Shown: positions 7,667-17,693, counted from the stretch's first letter. The stretch: DNA of 64,000 nt from Stutzerimonas stutzeri RCH2 (GCF_000327065.1 NC_019936.1:2046001-2110000); one strand, 5' to 3'. The notes: a model not told the origin generated them from the sequence alone. Made by a program: numbers and translations.

Positions 7667-8682
7667 CGGCGCTGCTCCCGCCGCCAGGCCAGGCGCTGCA
7701 GCTGGGCGCTCCACAGGCTGGCGGCTACCATCAGCAGGCTGATCAGCAGTGCCGCTGCCAGTGGCCAGAAATACAGCGCTTCGGCCACGCGCGCCTGGAT
7801 TGGTTGCTGCGCGGCGGGCTCGAGCCGATCCAGGGTAGCGCCGATGGCCTTGAGCTCAGCGCTGGAGGCGGCGCGAAAGTACTCCCCGCCGGTCTGTTCG
7901 GCGATGGCGCGCAGGGTTGGCTCGTCCAGGTCCAGGCCGGGATTGAAGCCGAAGCGGCTGAGCACACCCCCTTCTTCCGGAACGGCGCCGATGCCGATGG
8001 TATGGATTCGTACGCCTTCCTCGGCCGCCAGAGAAGCAGCCAGCAACGGTTCGATTTCACCACCATTGCTGGCGCCATCGGTGATCAGCACCAGCACGCG
8101 GCTGCTCGCCGGTCGATCTCGCAGGCGTTTCACCGCCAGGCCGATGGCATCGCCGATGGCGGTGTTGCTGCCGGCAATGCCAACTCGCGCCTCGTCCAGC
8201 CAGACACGCACGGTGCGGCGGTCGAAGGTCAGGGGCGCCTGCAGGTAGGCCTTGCTACCGAACAGGATCAGACCGACGCGATCGCCGTGGCGCTGCTCGA
8301 TGAAATCGCCGAGCAGCACCTTGACCAGCTCCAGGCGCGTCAGCTCCTCGCCCTGCCATTGCATGTCGGGGTAGTCCATCGAGCCGGATACATCCACGGC
8401 CAGCAGCAGGTCGCGGCCACTGGTGGGCAGTGGTAGCGGTTCACCGAGCCACTGCGGGCGCGCTGCGGCGAACAGCAGCAGCAACCAGATGGTGAGGTAG
8501 GGCAGTTGCTGGCGCCAGGCCGGCAGCGCGACCCGGGCACGGCGCCCGGCAAGCTGTTGCAGCTCATCGAGGAAGCTGACCTTCAACGCGGCTTCGCCGC
8601 TGTCGGCTGGCGGTAGCAGTGCACGCAGCAGCCAGGGCAGGGGCAGCAGCACGAAGATCCAGGGCCAGGCCAGTTCAAACAT
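7663..8682 (-). CDS. batA: BatA-type VWA domain membrane protein
   Basis: The 339-residue protein has two N-terminal membrane helices (about 3-23 and 61-75), a VWA domain with an intact MIDAS (DVSGS at 97-101, then a conserved Thr in the second loop) and a C-terminal membrane helix (about 313-330). Such BatA proteins face the periplasm and likely form a complex with BatB and a MoxR ATPase. The start at ATG 8682 lies eight bases inside the end of the DUF4381 gene. Its MIDAS contrasts with the degenerate one in the next gene. Confidence 0.9.
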   Translation of the reverse strand: MFELAWPWIFVLLPLPWLLRALLPPADSGEAALKVSFLDELQQLAGRRARVALPAWRQQLPYLTIWLLLLFAAARPQWLGEPLPLPTSGRDLLLAVDVSGSMDYPDMQWQGEELTRLELVKVLLGDFIEQRHGDRVGLILFGSKAYLQAPLTFDRRTVRVWLDEARVGIAGSNTAIGDAIGLAVKRLRDRPASSRVLVLITDGASNGGEIEPLLAASLAAEEGVRIHTIGIGAVPEEGGVLSRFGFNPGLDLDEPTLRAIAEQTGGEYFRAASSAELKAIGATLDRLEPAAQQPIQARVAEALYFWPLAAALLISLLMVAASLWSAQLQRLAWRREQRR

Positions 8683-9169
8683 GCTTGCGAATCCAAATGT
8701 CGACGGATTGTTCAAGGCCGTCGATGGCCTTGTCGTCGAGACGGCACTCGGCTCGATAGGCACCTTCGACCAGGATCATCCAGCGTGTCAGCCCGGCGGC
8801 CGGACAGCGGCTGTCGAGAAAGGCCAGCCAGGCGCGCCCGCTGAGCGTGTGCGGATGATCGTTTGGATAGCGGATGCGGCACAGGCGCTTGAGCAGTCCG
8901 TTGAGCTGCTGCAGCCACTGGCTGGCCGGCTGGCCGCCGTAGGGTTTGTTCAGGCGGGACAGCTCGATCAACGCCTCTTGGCGCTGCGGGTCCAACGGCG
9001 CTTCGGGCTGAACGCGTGGTTTGCGCGGGGCCAGACGATGGCGAAGCCGCCAGAGCGCCGCGACCCCGCCGAGCAGCACCAGCCCGAGCAGCCACCAGCC
9101 CGGTGCAGGCGGCCACCAGTGAACGGGCTCCGGACTGATCAGTGGTGCCAGTTGGTCGAGCGGGTTCAT
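8675..9169 (-). CDS. DUF4381 family membrane protein
   Basis: This 164-residue protein has one membrane helix (WWLLGLVLLGGVAALW, about residues 25-40) and a cytoplasmic or periplasmic helical domain with the conserved LNGLLKRLCRIRYP segment. It matches the DUF4381 family, which almost always sits between the DUF58 and BatA genes of moxR operons. It overlaps both neighbours by a few bases, so translation is probably coupled. Function is unknown; a scaffold role in the Bat complex is a guess from context. Confidence 0.85.
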   Translation of the reverse strand: MNPLDQLAPLISPEPVHWWPPAPGWWLLGLVLLGGVAALWRLRHRLAPRKPRVQPEAPLDPQRQEALIELSRLNKPYGGQPASQWLQQLNGLLKRLCRIRYPNDHPHTLSGRAWLAFLDSRCPAAGLTRWMILVEGAYRAECRLDDKAIDGLEQSVDIWIRKHV

Positions 9170-10128
9170 GGTCGTGCGCTCGGATGCCGGACGCTCAGGT
9201 GCTCGCGCAGCTGTTCGACCAGATCATCCTGGGTATCGAGCGGCATCAGCGGCACCCGCAGCCGATTGGCCAGGCGCTGCCAACGTGCACTGCGCGCTTC
9301 GCCCAGCTCGCGATAGCGCTGACGCAGTGCCGCGTCGTGGGTATCCAGTTCCAGCCGCGCATTTCCTTCGCTGAAGCGCAGCAGGCCGGCGGCGGGCAGT
9401 GCGCGATCCAGTGGATCGAACAACGGCAGCAACAGCAGATCGACATGACGCGCCAGCAGGCTGAGCTGCTGTTCGGCGGCATCGGTCAGGGTGCGCTCGT
9501 CGCAGAGAATCACCGACAGGCTGCCGGGGCGCAGCACTTCTCGCGTCCTGCGCAATGCCATGCTGAACGCCTCCGGATCGAGCGGGCTCTCGGGATGCAG
9601 CCGGTTGTTGGCCTGCGTGACGCGATCAAGCAGCTGCAGCAGGCTCTGCTTGCTGCGCCGTGGCTTGATTTCCTGCTGCTCGCTACCGAATACCAGACCG
9701 CCGACCCGGTCGTTGTGGCTCAGCGCTGCCCAGCCGATGAGGGCCGCGGCCTGGGCAGCCAGCACCGACTTGAACAGGCGTCCGCTGCCGAAGAACAGGC
9801 GCGGACTCTGCTCGACGACGATATAGATCGGACGCTCGCGTTCTTCGTGGAAAAGTTTGGTATGCGGCTCCTGGGTGCGCGCGGTGACCCGCCAGTCGAT
9901 GGTGCGCACGTCATCTCCGGCCTGGTAGACACGTACCTGGTCGAAATCCACGCCACGCCCGCGCAGTTTGGAATGATGCAGCCCGACCAGTGGGCTGCGA
10001 CGATGGGGCGTGGAGAAGATCGGTACTTCACGGACGCGATGGCGCATGTCGATCAGCTCGGCCAGGCTCACCTGGATGCCGGTGTGCTGCTCGCTCGGCT
10101 GTCCGCTGCCGGAAGCCTGCGCTTGCAT
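9166..10128 (-). CDS. DUF58 family protein of the moxR operon
   Basis: The 320-residue product is a DUF58 protein (VWA-like fold without membrane anchors in this member). The family hallmark DVRTIDWRVTAR is present, followed by YIVVEQS in the position of a VWA MIDAS. DUF58 proteins partner MoxR AAA+ ATPases. The gene shares one base with the end of moxR and overlaps DUF4381 by four bases. Biochemical role unknown; assembly or metal insertion with MoxR is inferred from the family. Confidence 0.9.
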   Translation of the reverse strand: MQAQASGSGQPSEQHTGIQVSLAELIDMRHRVREVPIFSTPHRRSPLVGLHHSKLRGRGVDFDQVRVYQAGDDVRTIDWRVTARTQEPHTKLFHEERERPIYIVVEQSPRLFFGSGRLFKSVLAAQAAALIGWAALSHNDRVGGLVFGSEQQEIKPRRSKQSLLQLLDRVTQANNRLHPESPLDPEAFSMALRRTREVLRPGSLSVILCDERTLTDAAEQQLSLLARHVDLLLLPLFDPLDRALPAAGLLRFSEGNARLELDTHDAALRQRYRELGEARSARWQRLANRLRVPLMPLDTQDDLVEQLREHLSVRHPSARP

Positions 10129-11087
10129 CAGGCCACCGCGACCACGTCGAGAATGCGCTGGATCACACGGTCCTGGTCGATGCCGGCCGCTTCCGCCTCG
10201 AAGGAAAGGATCAGGCGATGACGCAGCACGTCGAAGAGCATCGCCTGGATGTCTTCGGGACTGACGAAATCACGTCCAGCCAGCCAGGCGTGGGCGCGGG
10301 CGCAGCGGTCCAGCGAGATGGAGCCGCGCGGGCTTGCGCCATAGGCGATCCATTCGGCCAGCTCGGCGTCGAACTTGGCGGGGGTGCGCGTGGCCATGAC
10401 CAGCTGTACCAGGTATTCCTCCACCGCATCGGCCATGTACAACCCGAGGATGTCCTTGCGCGCGGCGAAGATGGCCTGCTGGCTGACCCGGTGTTCCGGT
10501 GCCGCCTCGCCGTTGATGGCTTCGCCTCTGGCCTGTTGCAGGATGCGCCGTTCCACCGAGGCATCCGGGAAGCCGATCTTCACGTGCAGCAGGAAACGGT
10601 CCAGCTGGGCTTCGGGCAGTGGGTAGGTGCCTTCCTGTTCGATCGGGTTCTGCGTGGCCATCACCAGGAACAGCGGCGGCAGATCGTAGGTACTGCGACC
10701 AACGCTGACCTGCCGCTCGGCCATTGCTTCGAGCAGTGCCGACTGCACCTTGGCCGGCGCGCGGTTGATTTCGTCGGCAAGCACCAGGTTGTGGAAGATC
10801 GGCCCCTGCTGGAAGACGAAGCTGCCGGTCTCCGGGCGATAGATCTCGGTACCGGTGATGTCGGCCGGCAGCAGGTCGGGTGTGAACTGGATGCGATGGA
10901 ACTCGGCCTCCAGGCCTTCGGCGAGCTCCTTGATGGCGCGGGTCTTGGCCAGGCCCGGTGCACCTTCGACGAGCATATGGCCGTCGGCGAGCAGGGCGAT
11001 CAGCAGGCGTTCGATCAGCCGTTCCTGGCCCAGGATCTGGGTGGACAGGAACTGTCGCAGCGCGATTATCGATTCACGGTGATCCAT
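10128..11087 (-). CDS. moxR: MoxR-family AAA+ ATPase
   Basis: The 319-residue ATPase has a Walker A motif GAPGLAKT (42-49), Walker B with DE at 105-106, a sensor 1 segment (VMATQNP) and a C-terminal lid domain. MoxR ATPases act as chaperone-like partners of VWA proteins. It is the first gene of the six-gene minus-strand operon ending in batD. Start ATG 11087 gives the usual short N-terminus (MDHRESIIALRQFL). It diverges from gdhB across a 211-base gap that must hold both promoters. Confidence 0.93.
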   Translation of the reverse strand: MDHRESIIALRQFLSTQILGQERLIERLLIALLADGHMLVEGAPGLAKTRAIKELAEGLEAEFHRIQFTPDLLPADITGTEIYRPETGSFVFQQGPIFHNLVLADEINRAPAKVQSALLEAMAERQVSVGRSTYDLPPLFLVMATQNPIEQEGTYPLPEAQLDRFLLHVKIGFPDASVERRILQQARGEAINGEAAPEHRVSQQAIFAARKDILGLYMADAVEEYLVQLVMATRTPAKFDAELAEWIAYGASPRGSISLDRCARAHAWLAGRDFVSPEDIQAMLFDVLRHRLILSFEAEAAGIDQDRVIQRILDVVAVA

Positions 11088-11298
11088 CGTTTCGCTTCTT
11101 CCAGGGTGGGCGGCAAATCGGCTGACGTGGCTGGCGGACGCGCCGGCCGCTACTGACTGCTACAGACAGTCGCAGGGGACTGTTGGAGAGCCGCCACTTT
11201 ACTGCATTAACCCTCGACTAGACTAACCTTGAACCTTCGTCCTGTGCCGTCAGTCACTACCGACGAGCCTTTCCCCAGCAAGCCAAGCGGAGCCATAC

Positions 11299-14200
11299 AT
11301 GGCGTTCTTTTCAGCGGCCAGCAAGGCCGACTTTCAGCAGCAATTGCAGACAGCATTAGCGCAACACGTAGACAGCAAAATCCTGCCGCAACTGAATCTG
11401 TTTGCCGAACAGTTCTTCGGTATCGTCGCGTTGCCGGAACTCACCGAGCGGCGAATGAGCGACCTGGTCGGTTCGACGCTGGCCAGCTGGCGCCTGCTGG
11501 AGCGCTTCGAGCCTTCGACGCCCGAGGTGCAGGTCTTCAACCCCGATTTTGAAAAGCACGGCTGGCAGTCGACGCACAGCGTGGTTGAGGTGCTGCATCC
11601 GGACATGCCGTTCCTGGTCGATTCGGTGCGCATGGAGCTGACGCGCCGCGGCTACAGCATCCACACCCTGCAGACCAGCGTGCTGCAGGTGCGCCGCGCC
11701 GCCGACGGCAGCTTGCTGGAACTGCTGCCCAAGGATGAGCGTGCCGCCGATAGCCATGCCGAATCGCTGATCTTCGTCGAAATCGACCGCTGCGCCAGCC
11801 CGTCTGCGTTGCGCGAACTGGAGCAATCATTGCTGGGCGTACTCGCTGATGTGCGCCAGGTGGTGGGCGATTTCGCTGCGATGAAGGGTAAGGCCGTCGA
11901 GCTGCAGGGCCGTCTGGAGCAGGTCAACCTGAGTATCGACGGCGACGAGCTGGACGAGATTCGCGACTTCATGCGCTGGCTGGCTGATGACCACTTCACC
12001 TTCCTCGGTTACGAAGAGTTCTCCGTGCAGGAGCAGGCCGACGGTGGACGAATCTTCTACGACGAAAGCTCGCTGCTGGGGCTGTCGCGCACCATGCGCA
12101 CTGGGCTTTCTGAGGAGGAGCAATCACTCACCGCACAATCGATGAGTTATCTGCGTGAGCCGCTGCTGCTGTCATTTGCCAAAGCGGCGATGCCCAGCCG
12201 GGTGCATCGTCCGGCCTATCCGGACTTCGTCTCCGTACGTGAATTCGATGAAGCAGGGCGTGTAGTGCGCGAGTGCCGCTTTCTCGGGCTGTTCACCTCG
12301 TCGGTCTACACCCAGAGCGTTCGACGCATTCCGTTCATTCGCCGCAAGGTCGAGACGGTGGTGCAGCGCGCCAACTTCGGCAGCTCCGCGCACCTGGCCA
12401 AGGAGCTGGTGCAGGTTCTTGAAGTGCTGCCGCGTGATGAGCTGTTCCAGGCGCCGATCGACGAGCTGTTCGAGAATGCCATCGCCATCGTGCAGATCCA
12501 GGAGCGCAATCGACTGCGCCTGTTCCTGCGTTTCGATCCCTACCGGCGTTTCTGCTACTGCCTGGTATATGTGCCGCGTGACAGCTATTCCACCGAGACA
12601 CGACTGAAAATCCAACAGGTTCTGCAGGAGCGGCTCGAGGCGAGTGACTGCGAGTTTTCGACCTACTTCTCCGAATCCGTGCTGACGCGGGTGCAGTTCA
12701 TCCTGCGCCTGGACCCCAGTAGAGCGGTACAGGTTGATCCGGTACGTCTGGAACAGGAGGTGCTGCAGGCCTGTCGCACCTGGCAGGACGACTATCAGAG
12801 TCTGGTGGTCGAGCGCTTCGGCGAAGCCAAGGGCACCCATCTGCTCAGCGAATTTCCCAAGGGTTTTCCGGCTGGCTACCGCGAACGTTTTTCGCCGCAA
12901 TCGGCCACCGTCGACATGCAGCATGTCCTCGACCTGAGTGAAGAGCGCCCGCTGGTGATGAGCTTCTATCAGCCGATCACCGCGGAAGAAAATCGCCTGC
13001 ACTGCAAGCTTTACCACCTGAACACGCCGCTGCCGCTGTCGGACATTCTGCCGATCATGGAGAACCTCGGGCTGCGCGTGCTCGGCGAGTTTCCCTTCCG
13101 GCTGCGTAACCGCAGCGGCCGCGAATACTGGATCCACGATTTCGCCTTCACCTATGCAGAAGGGCTGGAAATCGATCTGCTGGAGATCAACGAGGCACTG
13201 CAGGATGCCTTCATCCATATCTATGGCGGCGCCGCCGAGAATGATGCCTTCAACCGGCTGGTGCTGACCGCCGGCCTGGCTTGGCGGGAAGTCGCGCTGC
13301 TGCGTGCCTATGCGCGCTACCTCAAGCAGATCCGCATGGGCTTCGACCTCGGCTACATCGCCAGCGCGTTGCTGAACCACACGGATATCGCCCGTGAATT
13401 GGTGCGGCTGTTCAAAATGCGCTTTTACCTTGCGCGCAAGCTGGGTGACGAGGATCTTGCGGACAAGCAGCAGCGGCTGGAGCAGGCGATTCTCAGCGCG
13501 CTGGATGACGTCGCAGTGCTCAATGAGGACCGGATTCTGCGGCGCTACCTGGCCTTGATCCAGGCGACCCTACGGACCAACTTCTATCAGCCGGACGCCA
13601 ATGGCCGGCCCAAGCCGTATTTCAGCTTCAAGCTCGATCCGCGCGCCATCCCCGAGATGCCGCGGCCAGCGCCGATGTACGAGATCTTCGTCTATTCGCC
13701 GCGGGTCGAGGGCGTGCATCTGCGCGGTGGCAAGGTGGCCCGCGGCGGGCTGCGCTGGTCCGATCGCGAAGAGGACTACCGCACCGAAGTGCTTGGTCTG
13801 GTCAAGGCGCAGCAGGTGAAGAACGCAGTGATCGTTCCAGGCGGTGCCAAAGGCGGCTTCGTACCGCGGCGGCTGCCCACCACCGGCACCCGGGATGATA
13901 TTCAGGCCGAGGCGATTGCCTGCTATCGGATATTCATCAGTGGCCTGTTGGATATCACCGACAACCTGCGCGAAGGCCAGGTCGCTCCGCCGGCCAACGT
14001 GCTGCGCTATGACGGTGACGACCCTTACCTGGTAGTAGCTGCGGACAAAGGCACCGCGAGCTTCTCGGATATCGCCAATGGCATCGCTGCCGAGTACGAC
14101 TTCTGGCTCGGCGATGCCTTCGCCTCAGGCGGCTCGGCAGGTTATGACCACAAGAAGATGGGCATCACTGCGCGTGGCGCCTGGGTTTCCGTGCAGCGCC

Positions 14201-16149
14201 ATTTCCGCGAACGCGGGATCAATGTGCAGAGCGATGTCATCAGCGTGATCGGCATCGGCGACATGGCCGGTGACGTCTTCGGCAACGGCCTGCTGATGTC
14301 GGAGACCCTGCAGCTGGTGGCCGCGTTCAACCACCTGCACATCTTCATCGACCCCAATCCGGACCCTGCGCGCAGCTTCCTTGAGCGCAAGCGCCTGTTC
14401 GATCTGCCGCGCTCGTCCTGGACCGATTACGACGCCTCGCTGATCTCGGAGGGCGGTGGTATCTTCCCGCGCTCGGCAAAACGGGTGCAGATCTCGCCGC
14501 AAATGAAAGAGCGTTTTGCCATCGAGGCAGACCAGCTGACGCCAGCCGAGCTGATCAACGCGCTACTCAAGGCGCCAGTGGATCTGCTTTGGAACGGCGG
14601 TATCGGGACCTATGTGAAGAGCAGCAGCGAAAGCCATGCTGAGGTGGGTGACAAGGCCAATGATGCTGTACGGGTCAACGGCGCCGAACTGCGGGCAAAG
14701 GTCGTGGGCGAGGGCGGCAACCTCGGCATGACGCAGCTGGGGCGCGTCGAGTATGCGTTGCACGGCGGTTCGAGCAATACCGACTTCATCGACAACGCCG
14801 GCGGCGTCGATTGCTCGGATCATGAAGTGAACATCAAGATCCTGCTCAACGAGGTAGTCAGCGCGGGTGACATGACCGCCAAGCAGCGTAACCAGCTGCT
14901 GTTCGAGATGACCGATGCAGTGGCCGAGCTGGTGCTGCAAAACAACTACAAGCAGACCCAGGCGCTTTCACAGGCGCAACACCGCTCACGCGAGCGGGCC
15001 GCCGAATATGTTCGGTTGATCAACGCGCTGGAGGCGGCGGGGCAGCTCGATCGTGCACTCGAGTTTCTGCCCTCCGACGAGGCGCTCGCCGAGCGTGCCA
15101 GCATCGGCAAAGGGCTGACCCGTCCCGAGCTATCCGTACTGATCTCCTATAGCAAGATCGAGCTCAAGAAAGCGCTGCTCGATTCCCGTGTGCCGGACGA
15201 TGATTACCTCGCTCGCGAGATGGACAGTGCCTTCCCGCAACAGCTCGCCGAGCATTTCCGCGCCGCGATGCTGCAGCACCGCCTCAAACGCGAGATCGTC
15301 GCCACGCAGATCGCCAACGATCTGGTCAACAACATGGGCATCACCTTTGTTCAGCGGCTGAACGAGGCGACCGGTATGAGCGCCGCGAACGTTGCCGGCG
15401 CCTACGTGATCGTGCGCGATATCTTCCATCTGCCGCACTGGTTCCGGCAGATCGAGGCGCTTGATCACAAGGTGCCTGCCGAGTTGCAACTGAGCCTGAT
15501 GGACGAGTTGATGCGCCTGGGGCGGCGCGCCACACGTTGGTTCCTGCGCAACCGTCGCAGCGAGCTGGATGCGGCTCGGGATGTCGCGCACTTCGGTCCG
15601 CGTGTCGCCGCCCTTGGGTTGAAACTCGACGAGCTGTTGCAGGGCTCGACCCGTGACCATTGGCAGGAACGCTATCGGCGTTACACCGAAGCCGGCGTGC
15701 CCGAGCTGCTCGCACGCATGGTGGCCGGGACGAACCATCTGTACACGCTGCTGCCCATCCTCGAGGCGGCTGATGAGACCGGTCAGGTTCCTGCGCAGGT
15801 TGCCGCGGCGTACTTTGCCGTCGGCGGGGCACTGGAGCTACCGTGGTATCTGCATCAGTTGACCAATATGCCGGTAGGCAACAACTGGCAGGCGCTGGCC
15901 CGGGAAGGCTTCCGTGATGATTTGGACTCGCAGCAGCGCAGCATCACGGTTTCGGTGTTGCAGATGGAGAACGGCGCGGAGTCGATCAGCGAGCGAGTCG
16001 ATGCCTGGCTCGCGCAACGGCCGGTACCACTGGCACGCTGGCGTTCGATGTTGGCGGAGCTGCGTAATGCGAGCGGCAATGACTATGCCATATACGCCGT
16101 CGCCAGCCGAGAGTTGCAAGGCTTGGCGCAATCGGCAAGGCACGGCTGA
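11299..16149 (+). CDS. gdhB: NAD-specific glutamate dehydrogenase, large (180 kDa) type
   Basis: At 1616 residues this matches the large NAD-GDH of Pseudomonas (about 1620 residues), which deaminates glutamate to 2-oxoglutarate for catabolism, especially of arginine. The N-terminal half carries ACT-like regulatory segments; the catalytic core begins near residue 800 with RGGKVARGGLRWSDR and the substrate-binding VPGGAKGGF segment. A dinucleotide-binding region with GIGDMAGDVFGNG follows near residue 985, and WNGGIGTYVK near 1097. A helical C-terminal region completes the chain. The gene stands alone, ends in a strong terminator, and diverges from moxR. Intact throughout, no frameshift seen. 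Confidence 0.96.
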   Translation: MAFFSAASKADFQQQLQTALAQHVDSKILPQLNLFAEQFFGIVALPELTERRMSDLVGSTLASWRLLERFEPSTPEVQVFNPDFEKHGWQSTHSVVEVLHPDMPFLVDSVRMELTRRGYSIHTLQTSVLQVRRAADGSLLELLPKDERAADSHAESLIFVEIDRCASPSALRELEQSLLGVLADVRQVVGDFAAMKGKAVELQGRLEQVNLSIDGDELDEIRDFMRWLADDHFTFLGYEEFSVQEQADGGRIFYDESSLLGLSRTMRTGLSEEEQSLTAQSMSYLREPLLLSFAKAAMPSRVHRPAYPDFVSVREFDEAGRVVRECRFLGLFTSSVYTQSVRRIPFIRRKVETVVQRANFGSSAHLAKELVQVLEVLPRDELFQAPIDELFENAIAIVQIQERNRLRLFLRFDPYRRFCYCLVYVPRDSYSTETRLKIQQVLQERLEASDCEFSTYFSESVLTRVQFILRLDPSRAVQVDPVRLEQEVLQACRTWQDDYQSLVVERFGEAKGTHLLSEFPKGFPAGYRERFSPQSATVDMQHVLDLSEERPLVMSFYQPITAEENRLHCKLYHLNTPLPLSDILPIMENLGLRVLGEFPFRLRNRSGREYWIHDFAFTYAEGLEIDLLEINEALQDAFIHIYGGAAENDAFNRLVLTAGLAWREVALLRAYARYLKQIRMGFDLGYIASALLNHTDIARELVRLFKMRFYLARKLGDEDLADKQQRLEQAILSALDDVAVLNEDRILRRYLALIQATLRTNFYQPDANGRPKPYFSFKLDPRAIPEMPRPAPMYEIFVYSPRVEGVHLRGGKVARGGLRWSDREEDYRTEVLGLVKAQQVKNAVIVPGGAKGGFVPRRLPTTGTRDDIQAEAIACYRIFISGLLDITDNLREGQVAPPANVLRYDGDDPYLVVAADKGTASFSDIANGIAAEYDFWLGDAFASGGSAGYDHKKMGITARGAWVSVQRHFRERGINVQSDVISVIGIGDMAGDVFGNGLLMSETLQLVAAFNHLHIFIDPNPDPARSFLERKRLFDLPRSSWTDYDASLISEGGGIFPRSAKRVQISPQMKERFAIEADQLTPAELINALLKAPVDLLWNGGIGTYVKSSSESHAEVGDKANDAVRVNGAELRAKVVGEGGNLGMTQLGRVEYALHGGSSNTDFIDNAGGVDCSDHEVNIKILLNEVVSAGDMTAKQRNQLLFEMTDAVAELVLQNNYKQTQALSQAQHRSRERAAEYVRLINALEAAGQLDRALEFLPSDEALAERASIGKGLTRPELSVLISYSKIELKKALLDSRVPDDDYLAREMDSAFPQQLAEHFRAAMLQHRLKREIVATQIANDLVNNMGITFVQRLNEATGMSAANVAGAYVIVRDIFHLPHWFRQIEALDHKVPAELQLSLMDELMRLGRRATRWFLRNRRSELDAARDVAHFGPRVAALGLKLDELLQGSTRDHWQERYRRYTEAGVPELLARMVAGTNHLYTLLPILEAADETGQVPAQVAAAYFAVGGALELPWYLHQLTNMPVGNNWQALAREGFRDDLDSQQRSITVSVLQMENGAESISERVDAWLAQRPVPLARWRSMLAELRNASGNDYAIYAVASRELQGLAQSARHG

Positions 16150-16201
16150 GGCTGCGCTGGCCGTCTGGGAATTCCTGGCCGGCTAGCCCATGACCCGAAG
16201 C

Positions 16202-16246
16202 AAAACAGCGCACCGCCCTTAGGGCCGTGCGCTGTTTTCATTTTTA
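16202..16246 (+). terminator. gdhB terminator (bidirectional hairpin)
   Basis: A 12-bp stem, AAAACAGCGCAC (16202-16213) with GTGCGCTGTTTT (16227-16238), is flanked by A and T runs, so it can serve both gdhB and the convergent gene at 16288. Confidence 0.85.
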
Positions 16247-16287
16247 TGGTTCGAGTTTTACGAGCGGAGATTGCGGTCGGTGATGCT

Positions 16288-17202
16288 TCAGTCTTGCGCG
16301 GGCAGACCCACCTTGAAGCGCGTGATCTGCGGCAGGTCTCGCAGGTAGCGAATGAGGTCCGGTGCGCCGGCTGCTTTCAGCCCCTCACCAATCGCATTGG
16401 CGGTCGGGTCGCGCTTTTCGAGCAACAGGAGTTCCGAATTGCTGCTATCACGTAGCAGCGTCAAGCGGGCGTAGGGCACCTGGCTGTCGAGGAGCAAGGC
16501 CATGAACTCACGGTCGCTCCAGGCCTGGGCTGGCATAGTCACGGCGTGATAATCGGCGTCCAGCGCATGAACGCCGGAGCGATCAAGGCGGTAATCGGTT
16601 ACGTCCGCGGTCAGCATCACTTCCAGCCCGCGCAAGCGGGCATAGGCCACGGCGCAGGCGAATGCTTCGAGGTGGTGTTCACCAGCCCAGTACAGCCGCT
16701 CGCCGAGCCAGCTAGCCTGGCGCACTTCTATCGGGGCTCCTTCGTCGAACCCGGGCAGGGCGCTACCGAGCGCGCGAAGAAAATCCTTGTAGCTGATGAT
16801 CCGCACCTGCCTGCAGGCGGCGGTGGCGGCGAAGGCCTCGAAGGTCGGGTAGCTCGGGTCGCCTTTGCGTTGCCCCCCGAAGCCGTCGATCTGTCGCAGG
16901 TCGAGCCGAGACCGGGCGCACTCCTTGCTGATCAGCCGAGTAAGCGCAGCGTGGGCGCGCGCCTTGTCCTCCTGGACCGGGCCGGAAAGTGCGCCCCGCG
17001 GAAGCTCAAGCAGACGCTGCAGGCAGGGGCCGTCATGCCAGAAGATGCTGGGCTCGGGTTCGGGTAAACGGGAGAAGGGCAGCTGCAAGCTGCTGGCGCG
17101 CGCCTGAATGGGCAGCGAAGCCTTCGAGCGCAGTCCGAGGCGTTGCGCGAGTCTGGCGATTTGAGATGTCAGTAAAGGCATGGGCTCGGGCAGGCTCATC
17201 AT
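16288..17202 (-). CDS. Conserved hypothetical protein (Pseudomonas family next to gdhB)
   Basis: The 304-residue protein has no signal peptide or membrane helix. A homologous gene sits beside gdhB in P. aeruginosa; I believe the family carries the label DUF6685 but could not check this. Visible features are a mixed alpha/beta composition with several Trp/Tyr-rich segments and the pattern DADYHAVTMPAQAWSDREFMALL. No catalytic motif is recognisable. It is convergent with gdhB and divergent from the DUF2835 gene. Its conservation next to gdhB suggests a real function, not known. Confidence 0.75.
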   Translation of the reverse strand: MMSLPEPMPLLTSQIARLAQRLGLRSKASLPIQARASSLQLPFSRLPEPEPSIFWHDGPCLQRLLELPRGALSGPVQEDKARAHAALTRLISKECARSRLDLRQIDGFGGQRKGDPSYPTFEAFAATAACRQVRIISYKDFLRALGSALPGFDEGAPIEVRQASWLGERLYWAGEHHLEAFACAVAYARLRGLEVMLTADVTDYRLDRSGVHALDADYHAVTMPAQAWSDREFMALLLDSQVPYARLTLLRDSSNSELLLLEKRDPTANAIGEGLKAAGAPDLIRYLRDLPQITRFKVGLPAQD

Positions 17203-17360
17203 GATGCTTGAGCTCTCAGGGCTACGGCCGAAGTGTGGCAGACCTGTGACGATTGCGCACGGGCTTTGCGCCGTTGATGCCTGCAGTCAGGCAACCAGGC
17301 CTGGCCAGTTTTCGGCTGCTGATGTGGCAATATCGCGGAATAGATCATTGAGGAGCCTCC

Positions 17361-17582
17361 ATGCCATATCTGGTGCTGGATATCGCGCTATCCGCCGAAC
17401 GAATGAAAGCGGTATATCAGGGCCATGCGAATCGAGTCCTGATCCGAAGCCGTGACGGCACGCGCGTCAGCCTGCCTGCGCATCATCTGCGCCCGTTTCT
17501 GACCCACGAAGGTGTGTATGGTTCCTTTGAGCTGGAATTCGCTGAACAGGGTCATCTGCTGTGCTTGCGGCGCTTGAAGTAA
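17361..17582 (+). CDS. DUF2835 family small protein
   Basis: This 73-residue protein (MPYLVLDIALSAERM... start) fits DUF2835, whose members are 60-75 residues with a conserved YQG and a central LPAHHLRPFL segment, all present here. It begins behind a clear GAGGAG ribosome-binding site. It is soluble, beta-rich and of unknown function. It lies 111 bases ahead of pyrD and could be co-transcribed, as in other pseudomonads. Confidence 0.85.
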   Translation: MPYLVLDIALSAERMKAVYQGHANRVLIRSRDGTRVSLPAHHLRPFLTHEGVYGSFELEFAEQGHLLCLRRLK

Positions 17583-17693
17583 AACCGCTGGCACAGCTGC
17601 TCAAGTGCTGTTCTTTCGTAGCTGGCGCCAGCGCTGAGCGCGCCTCGGGCTGCTATACTCCGCGTCCACATTTACCGAGACTTTAGGCTGCGT

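Noticed and set aside
6737..8248. 503-codon open frame antisense to batA and batB
   Set aside because: Gln/Arg-rich shadow of two clear VWA genes with no start context.
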